Shown here piece after piece: positions 47,222 through 56,705 of a DNA stretch of 64,000 nt; positions within the stretch are counted from its first letter, which is position 1; every line of letters starts with the position of its first letter. The position numbers were made by a program, and so were the translations under genes. Origin of the DNA: JBQTII01 sp052387905 (lineage in GTDB: Bacteria; Actinomycetota; Actinomycetes; Sporichthyales; Sporichthyaceae); the NCBI GenBank assembly GCA_052387905.1, contig JBQTIR010000028.1, forward strand, positions 62,001 through 126,000. Reading direction: 5' to 3'. The notes under the pieces were generated by a model. That model was given only the letters and a program-made list of their open reading frames with translations. It did not search any database and had not been told where the DNA came from.

Positions 47222-49741
47222 CTAGTGCGGCCCCACCGCGAGCACCCGGAGCGCTGCGGCTCCCAGTTCGTCCGAGGCGGCGAGGTCGACCTCGGCGGAG
47301 ATTCCCCAGTCGTGATCGCCGTCGGGGTCGTCGAAGATCTGACGGACGGCCCAGGTGCCCGGGCGGCCCTCGGGGTTCTTGTTGATGACGAACAGCGCGG
47401 GCCCGCGCGCCTGAGGCGCGGTGGAGAGCGGACCGTATTCGGTGACGTACGGCGCCATTGCGGCGGCCCAGTCCCCGGCGGACCAGCCGGAGCCGGCATC
47501 GAGTTCGCCGAGTTCAGCCCAGCGGTACCGGGCGGCAAGGGTGACGCGGCGGAACAAGGCGTTGCGAACCAGGACCGTGAACGCGCGCGAATTCGCCGTC
47601 ACGCCCTTGGGTTCGCTGGGTCTGGCCGCGAGAACTGACGCGCTGTCGGTTCCCTCGGCGAGGGCCTCCCACTCGTCGAGCAGGCTGGAGTCGGTCTGGC
47701 GGATCAGCTCGCCGAGCCACTCGATGAGGTCGGTGAGGGCCTCGTCCTTGAGCGCATCCGGCACGGTCTGCCGCAGTGCCTTGTAGGCGTCGCCGAGGTA
47801 GCGCAGCACGATCCCCTCGGATCGTTGCAGCGAGTAGTACGCGACGAACTCTCCGAACGTCATCGCGCGTTCGACCATGTCGCGCACGACAGACTTTGGC
47901 GAGAGGCCGAACTCGGCGATCCAGGGATGTCCACCGCGGTAGGTCTCGTACGCGGCCTCGAGCAATTCCTCCAGTGGTTTGGGCCAGGTGACGTCCTCGA
48001 GAAGTTCCATTCGCTCGTCGTACTCGATGCCCTCGGACTTCATGGCGTTCACGGCTTCGCCTCGGGCGGCGTGCTGCTGGGCCATCAGCACCGGCCGCGG
48101 ATCCTCCAGCGTCGCCTCCAGAACGGAGATGACGTCCAGGGCGAGCGTTTCGGACTCGGGGTCCAGCAACTCGAAAGCCGCGAGGGCGAACGGGGACAGC
48201 GGCTGGTTGAGGGCGAAGTTGGTCTGCAGGTCCACCTTGAGCGCCACCCAGCGACCGGTCTCGTCGGGCTGGACGAGCCGTTCGATGACACCCGAGGCCA
48301 GCAGCTCGCGGTAGATGGAGAGTGCGCGGCGGATCAGGGCGTTCTGCCGGGGCCGGTCCTCGTGGTTCTCGCGCAGCAGGTGACGCATGTGCTCGAAGCC
48401 GTCGCCAGGTCGGGCGATGACGTTGAGCAGCATCGAGTGCGATACCCGCATCCGGGAGATCAGGGATTCGGGTTCGGCATGGACCAGACGGTCGTAGGTC
48501 TCCTCGGTCCAGGACACCTGACCCTCGACGGCCTTCACTTTCTGAACGCGCTTCAGTTTTACCGGGTCATCCCCGGCCTTGGCCACCCGGCGCGCGTTCT
48601 CCACGATGTGCTCGGGGGCCTGTACGACGCAGAAGCCGGCGGTGTCGAACCCGGCCCGTCCGGCGCGGCCGGCGATCTGGTGGAACTCGCGAACCCGCAG
48701 GATCCGGGTGCGCCGCCCGTCGTACTTGGCCAGTCCTGTCATCAACACGGTGCGGATCGGGACGTTGATCCCGACCCCAAGGGTGTCGGTGCCGCAGACC
48801 ACCTTCAGCAGCCCGGCCTGGGTGAGCTGCTCGACCAGGCGCCGGTATTTGGGCAGCATCCCGGCGTGGTGCACGCCGACGCCGTGCTTGACGAGCTTCT
48901 GCAACGTGCGCCCGAAACCGGGCGCGAAGCGGAAGTCGCCGATGTGTGCGGCGATGGCGTCCTTCTGCTCGCGGGTGCACAACGTGAGGCTGAGTAATGA
49001 CTGCGCCCGGTCGAGGGCGTCCTTCTGGGTGAAGTGCACGACGTAGACCGGAGACTGATGGGTCGTCAGAAGTTCTTCGACGGTCTCATGGACCGGGGTC
49101 AGTGCCCACGAGTAGTACAGCGGGACCGGGCGGGTCGCCGAGGACACGACGGCGGTGGGGCGACCGGTGCGCGCAGTGAGATCGTCGCGGAACCGGGTGA
49201 CGTCACCCAGGGTCGCGGACATCAGCAGGAACTGTGCCTGCGGGAGTTCGAGCAGCGGCACCTGCCACGCCCAGCCGCGGTCGGGTTCGGCGTAGAAGTG
49301 GAACTCATCCATCACGACCTGGCCGATGTTCGCGTCCGCGCCCTCGCGCAGCGCGATGTTGGCCAGTACTTCGGCAGTGCAGCAGATGATTGAGGCGCCG
49401 GGGTTCACGCTGGCGTCGCCGGTGAGCATCCCGACGCGCTCGGCACCGAAGATGTCGCAGAGCGCGAAGAATTTTTCCGACACCAGGGCCTTGATCGGCG
49501 CCGAGTAGTACGTGCGTGCCTTGTTCGCCAGCGCGGTGAAGTGCGCGCCGGTCGCGACCAGGGATTTTCCGGATCCGGTGGGGGTGGTGAGGATGACGTT
49601 CGAGCCGGAGACGATCTCGATCAGCGCCTCGCCCTGCGCCGGGTAGAGCTCCAGGCCGGTGCCCGTGGCCCAGGTCGTGAACGCGTCGAAGATCGCGTCG
49701 GCGTCCGCGCCGTCGGGCAGCGAGTCGACGAGCGAGCTCAC
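47222..49741 (-). CDS. Ski2-like DEAD/DEAH helicase with DUF3516-type C-terminus
   Basis: An 839-residue superfamily 2 helicase. Motifs: Walker A TTPTGSGKS (52-60), motif II MDEFHF (D145-H148, DEFH variant), motif III MSATL (174-178) and motif VI HQIAGRAGRAGFD. The large C-terminal half has no other named domain to me but matches the actinobacterial DUF3516 helicases. It probably remodels RNA or ribonucleoprotein. The GTG start overlaps the LCP gene stop (GTGA), so the two unrelated proteins are co-translated. Confidence 0.88.
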   Translation of the reverse strand: MSSLVDSLPDGADADAIFDAFTTWATGTGLELYPAQGEALIEIVSGSNVILTTPTGSGKSLVATGAHFTALANKARTYYSAPIKALVSEKFFALCDIFGAERVGMLTGDASVNPGASIICCTAEVLANIALREGADANIGQVVMDEFHFYAEPDRGWAWQVPLLELPQAQFLLMSATLGDVTRFRDDLTARTGRPTAVVSSATRPVPLYYSWALTPVHETVEELLTTHQSPVYVVHFTQKDALDRAQSLLSLTLCTREQKDAIAAHIGDFRFAPGFGRTLQKLVKHGVGVHHAGMLPKYRRLVEQLTQAGLLKVVCGTDTLGVGINVPIRTVLMTGLAKYDGRRTRILRVREFHQIAGRAGRAGFDTAGFCVVQAPEHIVENARRVAKAGDDPVKLKRVQKVKAVEGQVSWTEETYDRLVHAEPESLISRMRVSHSMLLNVIARPGDGFEHMRHLLRENHEDRPRQNALIRRALSIYRELLASGVIERLVQPDETGRWVALKVDLQTNFALNQPLSPFALAAFELLDPESETLALDVISVLEATLEDPRPVLMAQQHAARGEAVNAMKSEGIEYDERMELLEDVTWPKPLEELLEAAYETYRGGHPWIAEFGLSPKSVVRDMVERAMTFGEFVAYYSLQRSEGIVLRYLGDAYKALRQTVPDALKDEALTDLIEWLGELIRQTDSSLLDEWEALAEGTDSASVLAARPSEPKGVTANSRAFTVLVRNALFRRVTLAARYRWAELGELDAGSGWSAGDWAAAMAPYVTEYGPLSTAPQARGPALFVINKNPEGRPGTWAVRQIFDDPDGDHDWGISAEVDLAASDELGAAALRVLAVGPH

Positions 49742-51024
49742 TGCATGAGCGCGGACTTGGGTACCTGACGATCCTGACGCAGCGCGGTGAACATCGCGGT
49801 GGCGCGAGCCGGGTCCGAACTGACCACCGAGCCGACCCCGGATGCGGTGAACTCCCGCCCGATCGGCACGGTCGTGGTCGTGCCGTCGCTGTCCAGGGAC
49901 TTCGCGGCCCAGGCCAGGCGGACCAGGTCGATCAGGTGGTCGCCGTCGTCGATGGACAGCGCGCCGGTGCCCTTGGTCGCGAGCGACCACGCCCGGAGCG
50001 GGTTCAGCACCGTCATCGGACTTGCGACCTTGTCCATCAGCGCGCCGACGATCTGGCGCTGCTGGTCGACGCGGTCGAAGTCGCCGCGGGTGGAGGCACG
50101 CGAGCGGGCGTAGCCCAGAGCCTCGCCGCCGTCGAGGTTCTGGCAACCCTTCTTGATGTCCAGGCCCGCCTTGGGATCCTTGCGGGCCTCCTTGATGCAC
50201 AGCTCGACCCCGCCGACGGCGTTGACCAGATCGAACAGGCCGCCGAAGCCGATCTCGGCGTAGTGGTCGATGCGGATCTGGGTGAACGCCTCGACGGTGC
50301 GGACCAGCAGGGGCGCCCCGCCGAAGGAGAACGCGGCGTTGAGCCGGTTCTGCGAGCGCCCCGGGATCGGCACCAAGAGGTCGCGAGGCAGGCTCACCAG
50401 GGTCGGTCCGCCGCCGGAGTCCGGGATGTGCAGCAGCATCATGGTGTCCGCGCGTTGGCCGCCCGCCTTGCCTGTCGCCAGCTCCTGGCGCTGCTTCTTG
50501 GACAGACCCTCGCGGGAGTCCGAACCGACGATCAGCCAGTCGCTTCCGGGGGTCGAGGCCGGGCGAGTGTTGTCCGGTGGGAACGCGTTGATGCGCTCCA
50601 GGCGAGAGTCGGCGAAGAAATACAACGCGGTCGGCAGGACCAGCAGCAGCACCAGGGCAGTGATCAACACGCGCCGGCGGCTGAACCTTCGGAAGCGTCG
50701 GCGCGGGGCGGCGGAGGAGTCCAGGCGCGCCGAGACCGGAGGTTCAGACGGTCCACCGCCCATCCCGGCCGGGGCAGGCGGCGGGGGCGGCGGGGGATAG
50801 GCGGCGAGGGGAGCCGGGTTCTCGCGCGGAGGGCGCGGCGGCGGTGGGTCGTCGCCCGCCCCTGCGGTGGGAGTGGCCTGGGTGGGCGGAAACGGCTTGA
50901 CGGGCCGCTGGACGAGGGTGGGGCTTTCCTCGGGGCGCGCCGGGACGACCTCGTCGCGGAACAGCGGGCGCTCGGGTGGGGGGCTCCAGGGCGTGCCTGG
51001 GCCGCGCCGGTCCTGATCAGCCAT
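49738..51024 (-). CDS. LCP-family cell-wall ligase
   Basis: A 428-residue LytR-CpsA-Psr protein that attaches wall polymers such as arabinogalactan or teichoic-type glycans to peptidoglycan. A long Pro-rich cytoplasmic segment (about 1-110) precedes a basic stretch and one membrane helix (about 118-137). The LCP core follows, with VGSDSREGLSKKQRQ, the arginine-bearing RADTMMLLHIP and VSLPRDLLVPIP, and GGEALGYARSRAS. The ATG at 51024 has GGAG eight bases upstream. It is coupled to the helicase gene. Confidence 0.9.
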   Translation of the reverse strand: MADQDRRGPGTPWSPPPERPLFRDEVVPARPEESPTLVQRPVKPFPPTQATPTAGAGDDPPPPRPPRENPAPLAAYPPPPPPPAPAGMGGGPSEPPVSARLDSSAAPRRRFRRFSRRRVLITALVLLLVLPTALYFFADSRLERINAFPPDNTRPASTPGSDWLIVGSDSREGLSKKQRQELATGKAGGQRADTMMLLHIPDSGGGPTLVSLPRDLLVPIPGRSQNRLNAAFSFGGAPLLVRTVEAFTQIRIDHYAEIGFGGLFDLVNAVGGVELCIKEARKDPKAGLDIKKGCQNLDGGEALGYARSRASTRGDFDRVDQQRQIVGALMDKVASPMTVLNPLRAWSLATKGTGALSIDDGDHLIDLVRLAWAAKSLDSDGTTTTVPIGREFTASGVGSVVSSDPARATAMFTALRQDRQVPKSALMQ

Positions 51025-51145
51025 GTGCCGTCTCCGCTTCGCGTAGATGCCCGCTCGCGGAGTCGGCACTACCTATGGCATGCGACTCGCTGCGCTCGCT
51101 CATGCTGGCACTCCCTGTCCCCCGCCCGGAGGGTACCGGAGCAGC

Positions 51146-53056
51146 ATGCAGCACCCTGGTCCGATGACCGCCGAGGCGCCCAGCACCGAGCCCGACATCC
51201 GTGCGTTCCTGCAGACCCGCACGGCCGGGCCGGCCGGTTTCTCCCCCACCGGGGAGCACGTGCTGATCAGCTCCGACCTGCCGGGTAGCGCCCAGCTCTA
51301 CCGCCTGCCGGCCGGCGCAGTGCAGACCGACGGGGTCGAGATCGACGCGCTGGAGCAGCTCACGGACCTGCCCGAGCCCGTCGGCGGGGGCTACCTGCCG
51401 GTGGCTCCCGCGGGCGTGGACACGCTGCTGCTCGGCGTGGACGCCGGTGGCAACGAGAAACATCAGCTCTACCTGCTCCCCCTGGACGACGGGCCTGGCC
51501 CCGACGGCGTTGTCGGAGCCCCCTACCCGCTCACCAGTCTCGACGCGCTGATCCCGCTCGTGGTTGACCCCGACCACATCCACCGTTCGGGTGGTTTCAG
51601 CCGGGACGGAGCCCTGTTCGCCTACGCGACGAACCGCCGCGCCGGCGCGGATTTTGACGTCTGGGTGCGCGACGTGCCGGCCGGCACCGAGGAACTGGTG
51701 CACGCTCCGGGTGGCTGGACCTGGGCCGGGGGCTTCTCCCCGGACGCCCGCTACCTGTCGCTGGGTGCGCTGACCGAGGCGCCGGGGGACTCGACGTTGC
51801 ACCTGCTGGACCGCTCGAACGGCGTCTTGACCGAGATCGCCCCACACACCGAGCCCGCCGAAGTCGGCGCCCCGACGTGGCTGCCGGACTCGTCAGCGTT
51901 CTTCCTCGCGCACGACGTCGACCGGGATACCGCGGTGCTGGCGAGAGGGACGCCGGACGGCGCGTTGCGCGAGGTCCTGGACCTGGGATGGGAAACCGGT
52001 GCCGTGCTGGACTGGACGGGCAGGCACCTTCTCGTCGCGGCCAATGTCGACGGCGCGACGCAGGCCAGCCTGCATGACCCGTCGACCCTCGACGTCACCG
52101 CCGCGATCCCCCTGCCCGGCGCCGGGGTCGCCGGCGGTTTCCAGTTCTCCCGCGACGGCCGCTACCTGACCTACTCCTACTCCTCCCCCCTCGTCCCGGG
52201 CGACGGCTGGCGCTTTGACACCGTCACCGGGGCCTCGGACCGCTTGACCCGCTCTCCGCACCAGCTGGACCCCGCCGCGCTGGTCGCCCCGGAGCTGGTC
52301 CGGATCCCGGCGCACGACGGCGAGCAGATCCCGGCTTATGTGTTCCGGCCCCGCGGCGCGGTACTCGGGCGTCGGCCCGTCGTGCTGGTGATGCACGGCG
52401 GGCCGGAGGGCCAGTACCGGCCCTCGTTCGCCGCGTTGACGCAGTACCTGATCGCGCGCGGGTTCGCCGTCGTCGCGCCGAACGTGCGCGGTTCCACGGG
52501 ATACGGGCGGCGCTACCAGGCGCTGGACGACGTCGAGAAGCGCTACGACTCGATCACCGACATGGCCTCGGTGCACGCCTGGATCGCTGCCTCGGATGAC
52601 CTGGATCCGGGCCGGGCCGCGATCTACGGCGGGTCCTACGGCGGCTACATGGTGCTCGCCGGTCTCGCCTTCCAGCCCGAGCTGTGGGCCGCCGGCGTCT
52701 GCGTCGTGGGGATGAGTTCGCTGGTCACGTTCCTGGAGAACACCGCGGTCTGGCGGCGGGCCTTCCGCGAGCGGGAGTACGGCTCACTCGAGCGTGACCG
52801 CGACCTGTTGGAGCGGCTGTCCCCGATCAACGCCCTGGACGCGATGCGGGCCCCGCTCTTCCTCGTCCACGGCGCCAACGACCCCCGCGTTCCGGTGTCC
52901 GAGGCCGAGCAGATCCACGCCGCGCTGCGCGGCAAGGGCGTGCGCTCGGAGCTTGCGGTCTACCCCGACGAGGGCCACGGCCTGGCCAAGCTGACGAATC
53001 GCCTTGACGCCTACCCCCGGGTCGCCCAGTTCCTCGTCGAAGTCCTGCGCCCCTGA
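51146..53056 (+). CDS. prolyl-oligopeptidase family S9 peptidase
   Basis: A 636-residue serine peptidase with an N-terminal beta-propeller (about 20-370) made of WD-like strands such as FSRDGALFAYATN and FSPDARYLSLG, and a C-terminal alpha/beta-hydrolase. The catalytic triad is Ser in GGSYGGYM (about 496), Asp in GANDPRVP (about 576) and His in DEGHGLAK (about 609). It would cleave short peptides or acylaminoacyl peptides in the cytoplasm. The ATG at 51146 follows CGGAG by 5 bases. Confidence 0.9.
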   Translation: MQHPGPMTAEAPSTEPDIRAFLQTRTAGPAGFSPTGEHVLISSDLPGSAQLYRLPAGAVQTDGVEIDALEQLTDLPEPVGGGYLPVAPAGVDTLLLGVDAGGNEKHQLYLLPLDDGPGPDGVVGAPYPLTSLDALIPLVVDPDHIHRSGGFSRDGALFAYATNRRAGADFDVWVRDVPAGTEELVHAPGGWTWAGGFSPDARYLSLGALTEAPGDSTLHLLDRSNGVLTEIAPHTEPAEVGAPTWLPDSSAFFLAHDVDRDTAVLARGTPDGALREVLDLGWETGAVLDWTGRHLLVAANVDGATQASLHDPSTLDVTAAIPLPGAGVAGGFQFSRDGRYLTYSYSSPLVPGDGWRFDTVTGASDRLTRSPHQLDPAALVAPELVRIPAHDGEQIPAYVFRPRGAVLGRRPVVLVMHGGPEGQYRPSFAALTQYLIARGFAVVAPNVRGSTGYGRRYQALDDVEKRYDSITDMASVHAWIAASDDLDPGRAAIYGGSYGGYMVLAGLAFQPELWAAGVCVVGMSSLVTFLENTAVWRRAFREREYGSLERDRDLLERLSPINALDAMRAPLFLVHGANDPRVPVSEAEQIHAALRGKGVRSELAVYPDEGHGLAKLTNRLDAYPRVAQFLVEVLRP

Positions 53057-53071
53057 CCTTGGTTCCAAGGG

Positions 53072-53121
53072 CTGACGTCCGACGATAAGCGTCCGGTCGG
53101 CCACCGATTGTCGGACGTCAG
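53072..53121. repeat. GACGTCCGA palindrome, copy 8
   Basis: CTGACGTCCGACGAT pairs with ATTGTCGGACGTCAG around AAGCGTCCGGTCGGCCACC. It begins 16 bp after the S9 peptidase stop, preceded by a small CCTTGG/CCAAGG stem. Confidence 0.8.
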
Positions 53122-53146
53122 GAGTTCAGGTCTCGACGCGAGCGCG

Positions 53147-53192
53147 GACGTCCGACGTTTAGCGTCCGGTGGGCCACCGATCGTCGGACGTC
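53147..53192. repeat. GACGTCCGA palindrome, copy 9
   Basis: GACGTCCGACG pairs perfectly with CGTCGGACGTC around a core nearly identical to copy 8 (AGCGTCCGGTGGGCCACCG). Copies 8 and 9 are a tandem pair 25 bp apart. A TAGCCT promoter box begins 6 bp after it. Confidence 0.8.
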
Positions 53193-53211
53193 AGCGAATA
53201 GCCTGTCGGGC

Positions 53212-55515
53212 ATGTCAGAGCTGACGCCGGCGACCATCGGGGTGCGGCTGCTCGGGGTAACCGTGTGCGGCCCGGCGCCGATCGGGCGCGTACACCTGCC
53301 GATGCATGAACCGCTGCTGGCCCTCTACGGCCGCAACGGCGCCGGCAAGACCCGCCTGCTGCGCGCCGCGATCGCCGCCCTGTGCGGAGTGCGTCTGGAT
53401 GACAGCTGGGGCCTGGTCCACGTGCAGCTGCCCGATCCCGACGCCGACCTCGAAGGCGGGACCGGCGACCCGTGGCTGGACGCGCTGGCGGGCGGGCTGC
53501 GCGAGCACCTCAATCGGGTCCGCGGCGACGTCGTCGCACATTTCGCTCGGCGACGCGATGAGGAGTTTGACGAGGGCCCGGGCGATGAGTACGCGGAGGT
53601 CATCGAGGACTTCCGCAGCTTCACCCAGGCCGTGGTCGACGAGGCGCACAGCCCGACCACGGTGCGTGAACTGGTGGGCGCGCACCTGGCGGCCAGCGCG
53701 ATGCTGCTCGGTGAGCTCGAGCACGTCGGCGACTTCATGCGGTTTCACACCGCGGCGATCGCCGAGATCACCCGCGGCGGCCACGTCGTGCTGCGGGCCA
53801 CCGGCACCCGCGAGGCGCCGCGCTGGACGGTGTACGCCGCCGCGTCCGAGGAGGGCGCGGCGGTCGCGGAACTGCTCGACCAAGACCGCGCGGTGCTGGT
53901 GGCCGCGGACTGGGATCCGGAGGACACCGGCGCCATCGGGCGCCCGGTGATCCCGGACGTTGCCGAGCGACTGGCGTCGAACTCCGGCTTTCCCTGGCGC
54001 GAGCTCTCCGACATTTCCGATGCCTTCATCAGCGGGCGCGGCTACGTCGGCCCTGGACTGACGCCGGCGGCGGACACCGACGTCACTGGGGTGCCGTGGC
54101 CGCTCTGGGCCACCGTCCCGGTTCTCGAGGTCGCCAGCATCTCCGTTCCGTTGGTCGCGCTGGTCACCGACGAGACGACGACCTCCGACGTCGATCAGCT
54201 GACGAGAGATCAGATTCGACGGGCGTCCTCCGGTGCGGTGCTGGAGCGCTACGCGAGCGGCAGCGCGCACTTCCACGCCGGGGTCGACCCGTTGCTCGAC
54301 CGGCTGACGGCCGATGCCAGCCGCTACCTGCGCCTGGTCTTCCCCGACGCCCCCGAGCTCATCTTCGCCCCGGGTGACCCGAACGCCTGGCTCGCCGGGG
54401 ACCTCCCGCGCTGGGTGGCGCGCTTCGCGGACAACAGCACGCTGCCGCTGGCGGCGTTGTCCACCGCGCAGCGGCGCTGGGCCGGCCTGTCGTGCGCCCT
54501 GGCCGTGTCCACGGCGGCGGCTGGGGCGCTGCCCGTCGTCTTCTGCTGCGACGAGCCGGAGTCCGGGTTGCACCGCCGTGCCGAAGCCGGGCTGCCTGAC
54601 GCGCTCGTGCAGATGTCGGCCGACTCCGGGCTCCGCGTGGTGGTGGCCACCCACTCCCCGGCGATGCTCGACCCCTCGCGGGTGGTGCTTTCCCACGTCA
54701 CGCGGCTCGCCTCCGGGGCCGCCACCGCGACCGGCATGGACTTCGCGTTGCGTTCCGAACTCGACCGGGAGGACATGCGCGAGGAACTCGGCCTCACCCC
54801 GGCCGACCTGCTGCAGATGGTCCGCTGCATTGTGATCGTCGAGGGTAAGCACGACGAGGTGGTGCTCGGCGCGCTGCTCGCCCCCGACCTGGATTCGGGC
54901 ACCGTGATCTATCCGGTGGGTGGGGCCAAGGCGATGATGTCGCTGGCCACCGCAGGCTTGATCTGGGACTTCACCGACGCCGCGATCGTGATCGTCGTGG
55001 ACAACGTCGCGCGGGCAACGATTGCCCCGGTGTGGGAGAAGGTGCAAGCTTCGCTGGCCCGCGGCGGCACCGAGTCCGCGATCCGCGCGCTGGTCCCGCT
55101 GGGCAAGCTGCCCGGTGCCGAAGCGCGGTGGCTGCAGAACCTGCTGACCAAGGCGATCAAGGCCCACCGCGCACCGCGGATCCGGCTCGAGACCCTGTCC
55201 GCCCCGGACGTGATCTGCTACCTGCCGGCCGAGGAGTTCGTGCCCGGCGCCACCTGGGACGAGCTGCTCACCGAGTGGCGGGAATCGTTCAACGGCGCCG
55301 AGCCGACCAACCTCAAGGCGTTCCTGACCAATCGTCACAAGGTGGCGTTCACGACCTCGCAGATCGCCCGGATCGCCGTCGGCGCGAAGGCGGATGCCGA
55401 ACTGCAGGCCTTCGGCGCCCGCATCCGCGCGTTGTCGGTCGGGGGTTCGTGGCCGGCTGCCCAGGTTCCCGACGTTCCCCGACCCGGCCCGCCACGAAAG
55501 GCAACCCCTCGATGA
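53212..55515 (+). CDS. OLD-like ATPase with TOPRIM-type C-terminus
   Basis: A 767-residue protein of the OLD/AAA_21 type. It has Walker A GRNGAGKT (40-47), an ABC-signature-like STAQRRW (417-423), Walker B VVFCCDE (442-448) and a switch His481 (ATHSPAML). A C-terminal TOPRIM-like region carries VEGKHDE (Glu544) and VVDN (Asp597), where a second Asp of DxD is replaced. OLD-family proteins such as phage P2 Old and GajA are defence nucleases. The altered TOPRIM may lack cutting activity. The ATG is 7 bases after TAGCCT (leaderless). Its stop overlaps the next ATG, coupling it to an acyl-CoA dehydrogenase. Confidence 0.78.
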   Translation: MSELTPATIGVRLLGVTVCGPAPIGRVHLPMHEPLLALYGRNGAGKTRLLRAAIAALCGVRLDDSWGLVHVQLPDPDADLEGGTGDPWLDALAGGLREHLNRVRGDVVAHFARRRDEEFDEGPGDEYAEVIEDFRSFTQAVVDEAHSPTTVRELVGAHLAASAMLLGELEHVGDFMRFHTAAIAEITRGGHVVLRATGTREAPRWTVYAAASEEGAAVAELLDQDRAVLVAADWDPEDTGAIGRPVIPDVAERLASNSGFPWRELSDISDAFISGRGYVGPGLTPAADTDVTGVPWPLWATVPVLEVASISVPLVALVTDETTTSDVDQLTRDQIRRASSGAVLERYASGSAHFHAGVDPLLDRLTADASRYLRLVFPDAPELIFAPGDPNAWLAGDLPRWVARFADNSTLPLAALSTAQRRWAGLSCALAVSTAAAGALPVVFCCDEPESGLHRRAEAGLPDALVQMSADSGLRVVVATHSPAMLDPSRVVLSHVTRLASGAATATGMDFALRSELDREDMREELGLTPADLLQMVRCIVIVEGKHDEVVLGALLAPDLDSGTVIYPVGGAKAMMSLATAGLIWDFTDAAIVIVVDNVARATIAPVWEKVQASLARGGTESAIRALVPLGKLPGAEARWLQNLLTKAIKAHRAPRIRLETLSAPDVICYLPAEEFVPGATWDELLTEWRESFNGAEPTNLKAFLTNRHKVAFTTSQIARIAVGAKADAELQAFGARIRALSVGGSWPAAQVPDVPRPGPPRKATPR

Positions 55516-56705
55516 GCCCCGACCTCTCGCCCGGATCCCGGCTCTCCGACTGGCGGGAGCGCACCGCTGCCTTCATCGCCGAGGTCGTGGTGCCGCACGA
55601 ACAGGACGCTTTCGCCCGCGGGGCCGACGACGACCTGCGCCGGCACCTGCAGGCCGCGGCCAAGGAGGCGGGCATCTTCGCCCCGCAGGCTCCGGCGAGC
55701 CTCGGCGGCGGCGGGTTCTCGCTGCTGGAGTCCGCGGTGTTGCTCGAAGAGGCCGGCACCAGCCTGCTCGGGCCGTTGGCGCTGAACTGCCATGCCCCCG
55801 ACGAGGGCAACATCCACATGCTGGAGCTGATCGCGACGCCGGCGCAGCGCGAGCGGTACCTGATGCCGCTGGTACGCGGTGACGTCCGCAGTTGCTTCGC
55901 GATGACCGAGCCGCCGCCCGGTGCCGGGTCGGACCCGCGCGCGATGCGCTCGACGGTGCGCCGCTCCGGTGGCGGCTGGGTGATCTCGGGCGAGAAGCAC
56001 CTGATCACCGGGGCCGAGGGAGCGGCGTTCTCGGTCGTGATGGCCCGCGGCGGAGGCGGGGACGACGGTTCCAAGGGCGCCACGATGCTGCTGGTCGACA
56101 CCGATACCCCCGGCTGGGAGATCAAGGGTCATCCGCGCACGTTGGATTCCACGATGCCCGGCGGGCACTGCCGGGTCTCGCTCAATGACATCCACGTCGG
56201 CGAGGATGCGGTGCTCGGTGAACCCGGCCGCGGCTTCGCCTACGCGCAGGTCCGCCTCGCGCCGGCCCGCCTCACCCACTGCATGCGCTGGCTCGGCGCC
56301 GCCCGCCGCGCGCACGAGATCGCGTTGCACCACGCCGTCGACCGCGAGATGTGGGGCACCCACCTCGCCGACCTGGGTATGGCGCAGGCGAGCATCGCGG
56401 ACAACGAGATCGAGTTGGCCGCCGCCCGCGCGCTGCTCTGGCAGACCTGCGCCGACCTCGGCGAGGGCGCCGAAGCGACCGAAGCCTCCTCGCGCACCAA
56501 GGTCTTCGTCTCCGAGGCCGTCGGGCGCATCGTCGACCGCAGCGTGCAGCTGTGCGGCGGGATGGGCACGACCGACGAGTACGTCGTCGGGCGGATCTAC
56601 GCCGAGATCCGCGCCTTCCGCATTTATGACGGCGCCTCAGAGGTGCACCGGATGTCGATCGCCAAGCGCGCCGTGGCCCGGGCCCGGGAGCAACGCGGCC
56701 TCTGA
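55512..56705 (+). CDS. acyl-CoA dehydrogenase family protein (ACAD10/11-like)
   Basis: A 397-residue acyl-CoA dehydrogenase-fold protein. It has MTEPPPGAGSDPRAM in the FAD region, GGWVISGEKHLITGAE, QLCGGMGTTDEYV and a C-terminal RIYDGASEVHRMSIAKR. There Asp replaces the YEG-type catalytic Glu, as in ACAD10/11-like members. It would oxidise an acyl-CoA, perhaps a hydroxylated or branched one. The ATG overlaps the TGA of the OLD-like ATPase gene (ATGA). The pairing is unexpected for both families. Confidence 0.87.
   Translation: MSPDLSPGSRLSDWRERTAAFIAEVVVPHEQDAFARGADDDLRRHLQAAAKEAGIFAPQAPASLGGGGFSLLESAVLLEEAGTSLLGPLALNCHAPDEGNIHMLELIATPAQRERYLMPLVRGDVRSCFAMTEPPPGAGSDPRAMRSTVRRSGGGWVISGEKHLITGAEGAAFSVVMARGGGGDDGSKGATMLLVDTDTPGWEIKGHPRTLDSTMPGGHCRVSLNDIHVGEDAVLGEPGRGFAYAQVRLAPARLTHCMRWLGAARRAHEIALHHAVDREMWGTHLADLGMAQASIADNEIELAAARALLWQTCADLGEGAEATEASSRTKVFVSEAVGRIVDRSVQLCGGMGTTDEYVVGRIYAEIRAFRIYDGASEVHRMSIAKRAVARAREQRGL

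Noticed and set aside
45543..47225. A 560-codon plus-strand frame opposite the RDD and lipoprotein genes
   Set aside because: Antisense to an RDD domain and a lipobox-bearing protein; its repeats come from the PYGQ coding repeats.
53215..55338. A 707-codon minus-strand frame opposite the OLD-like ATPase
   Set aside because: The plus strand has intact Walker and TOPRIM motifs; the antisense product is Arg/Gln/Gly-rich without any motif.
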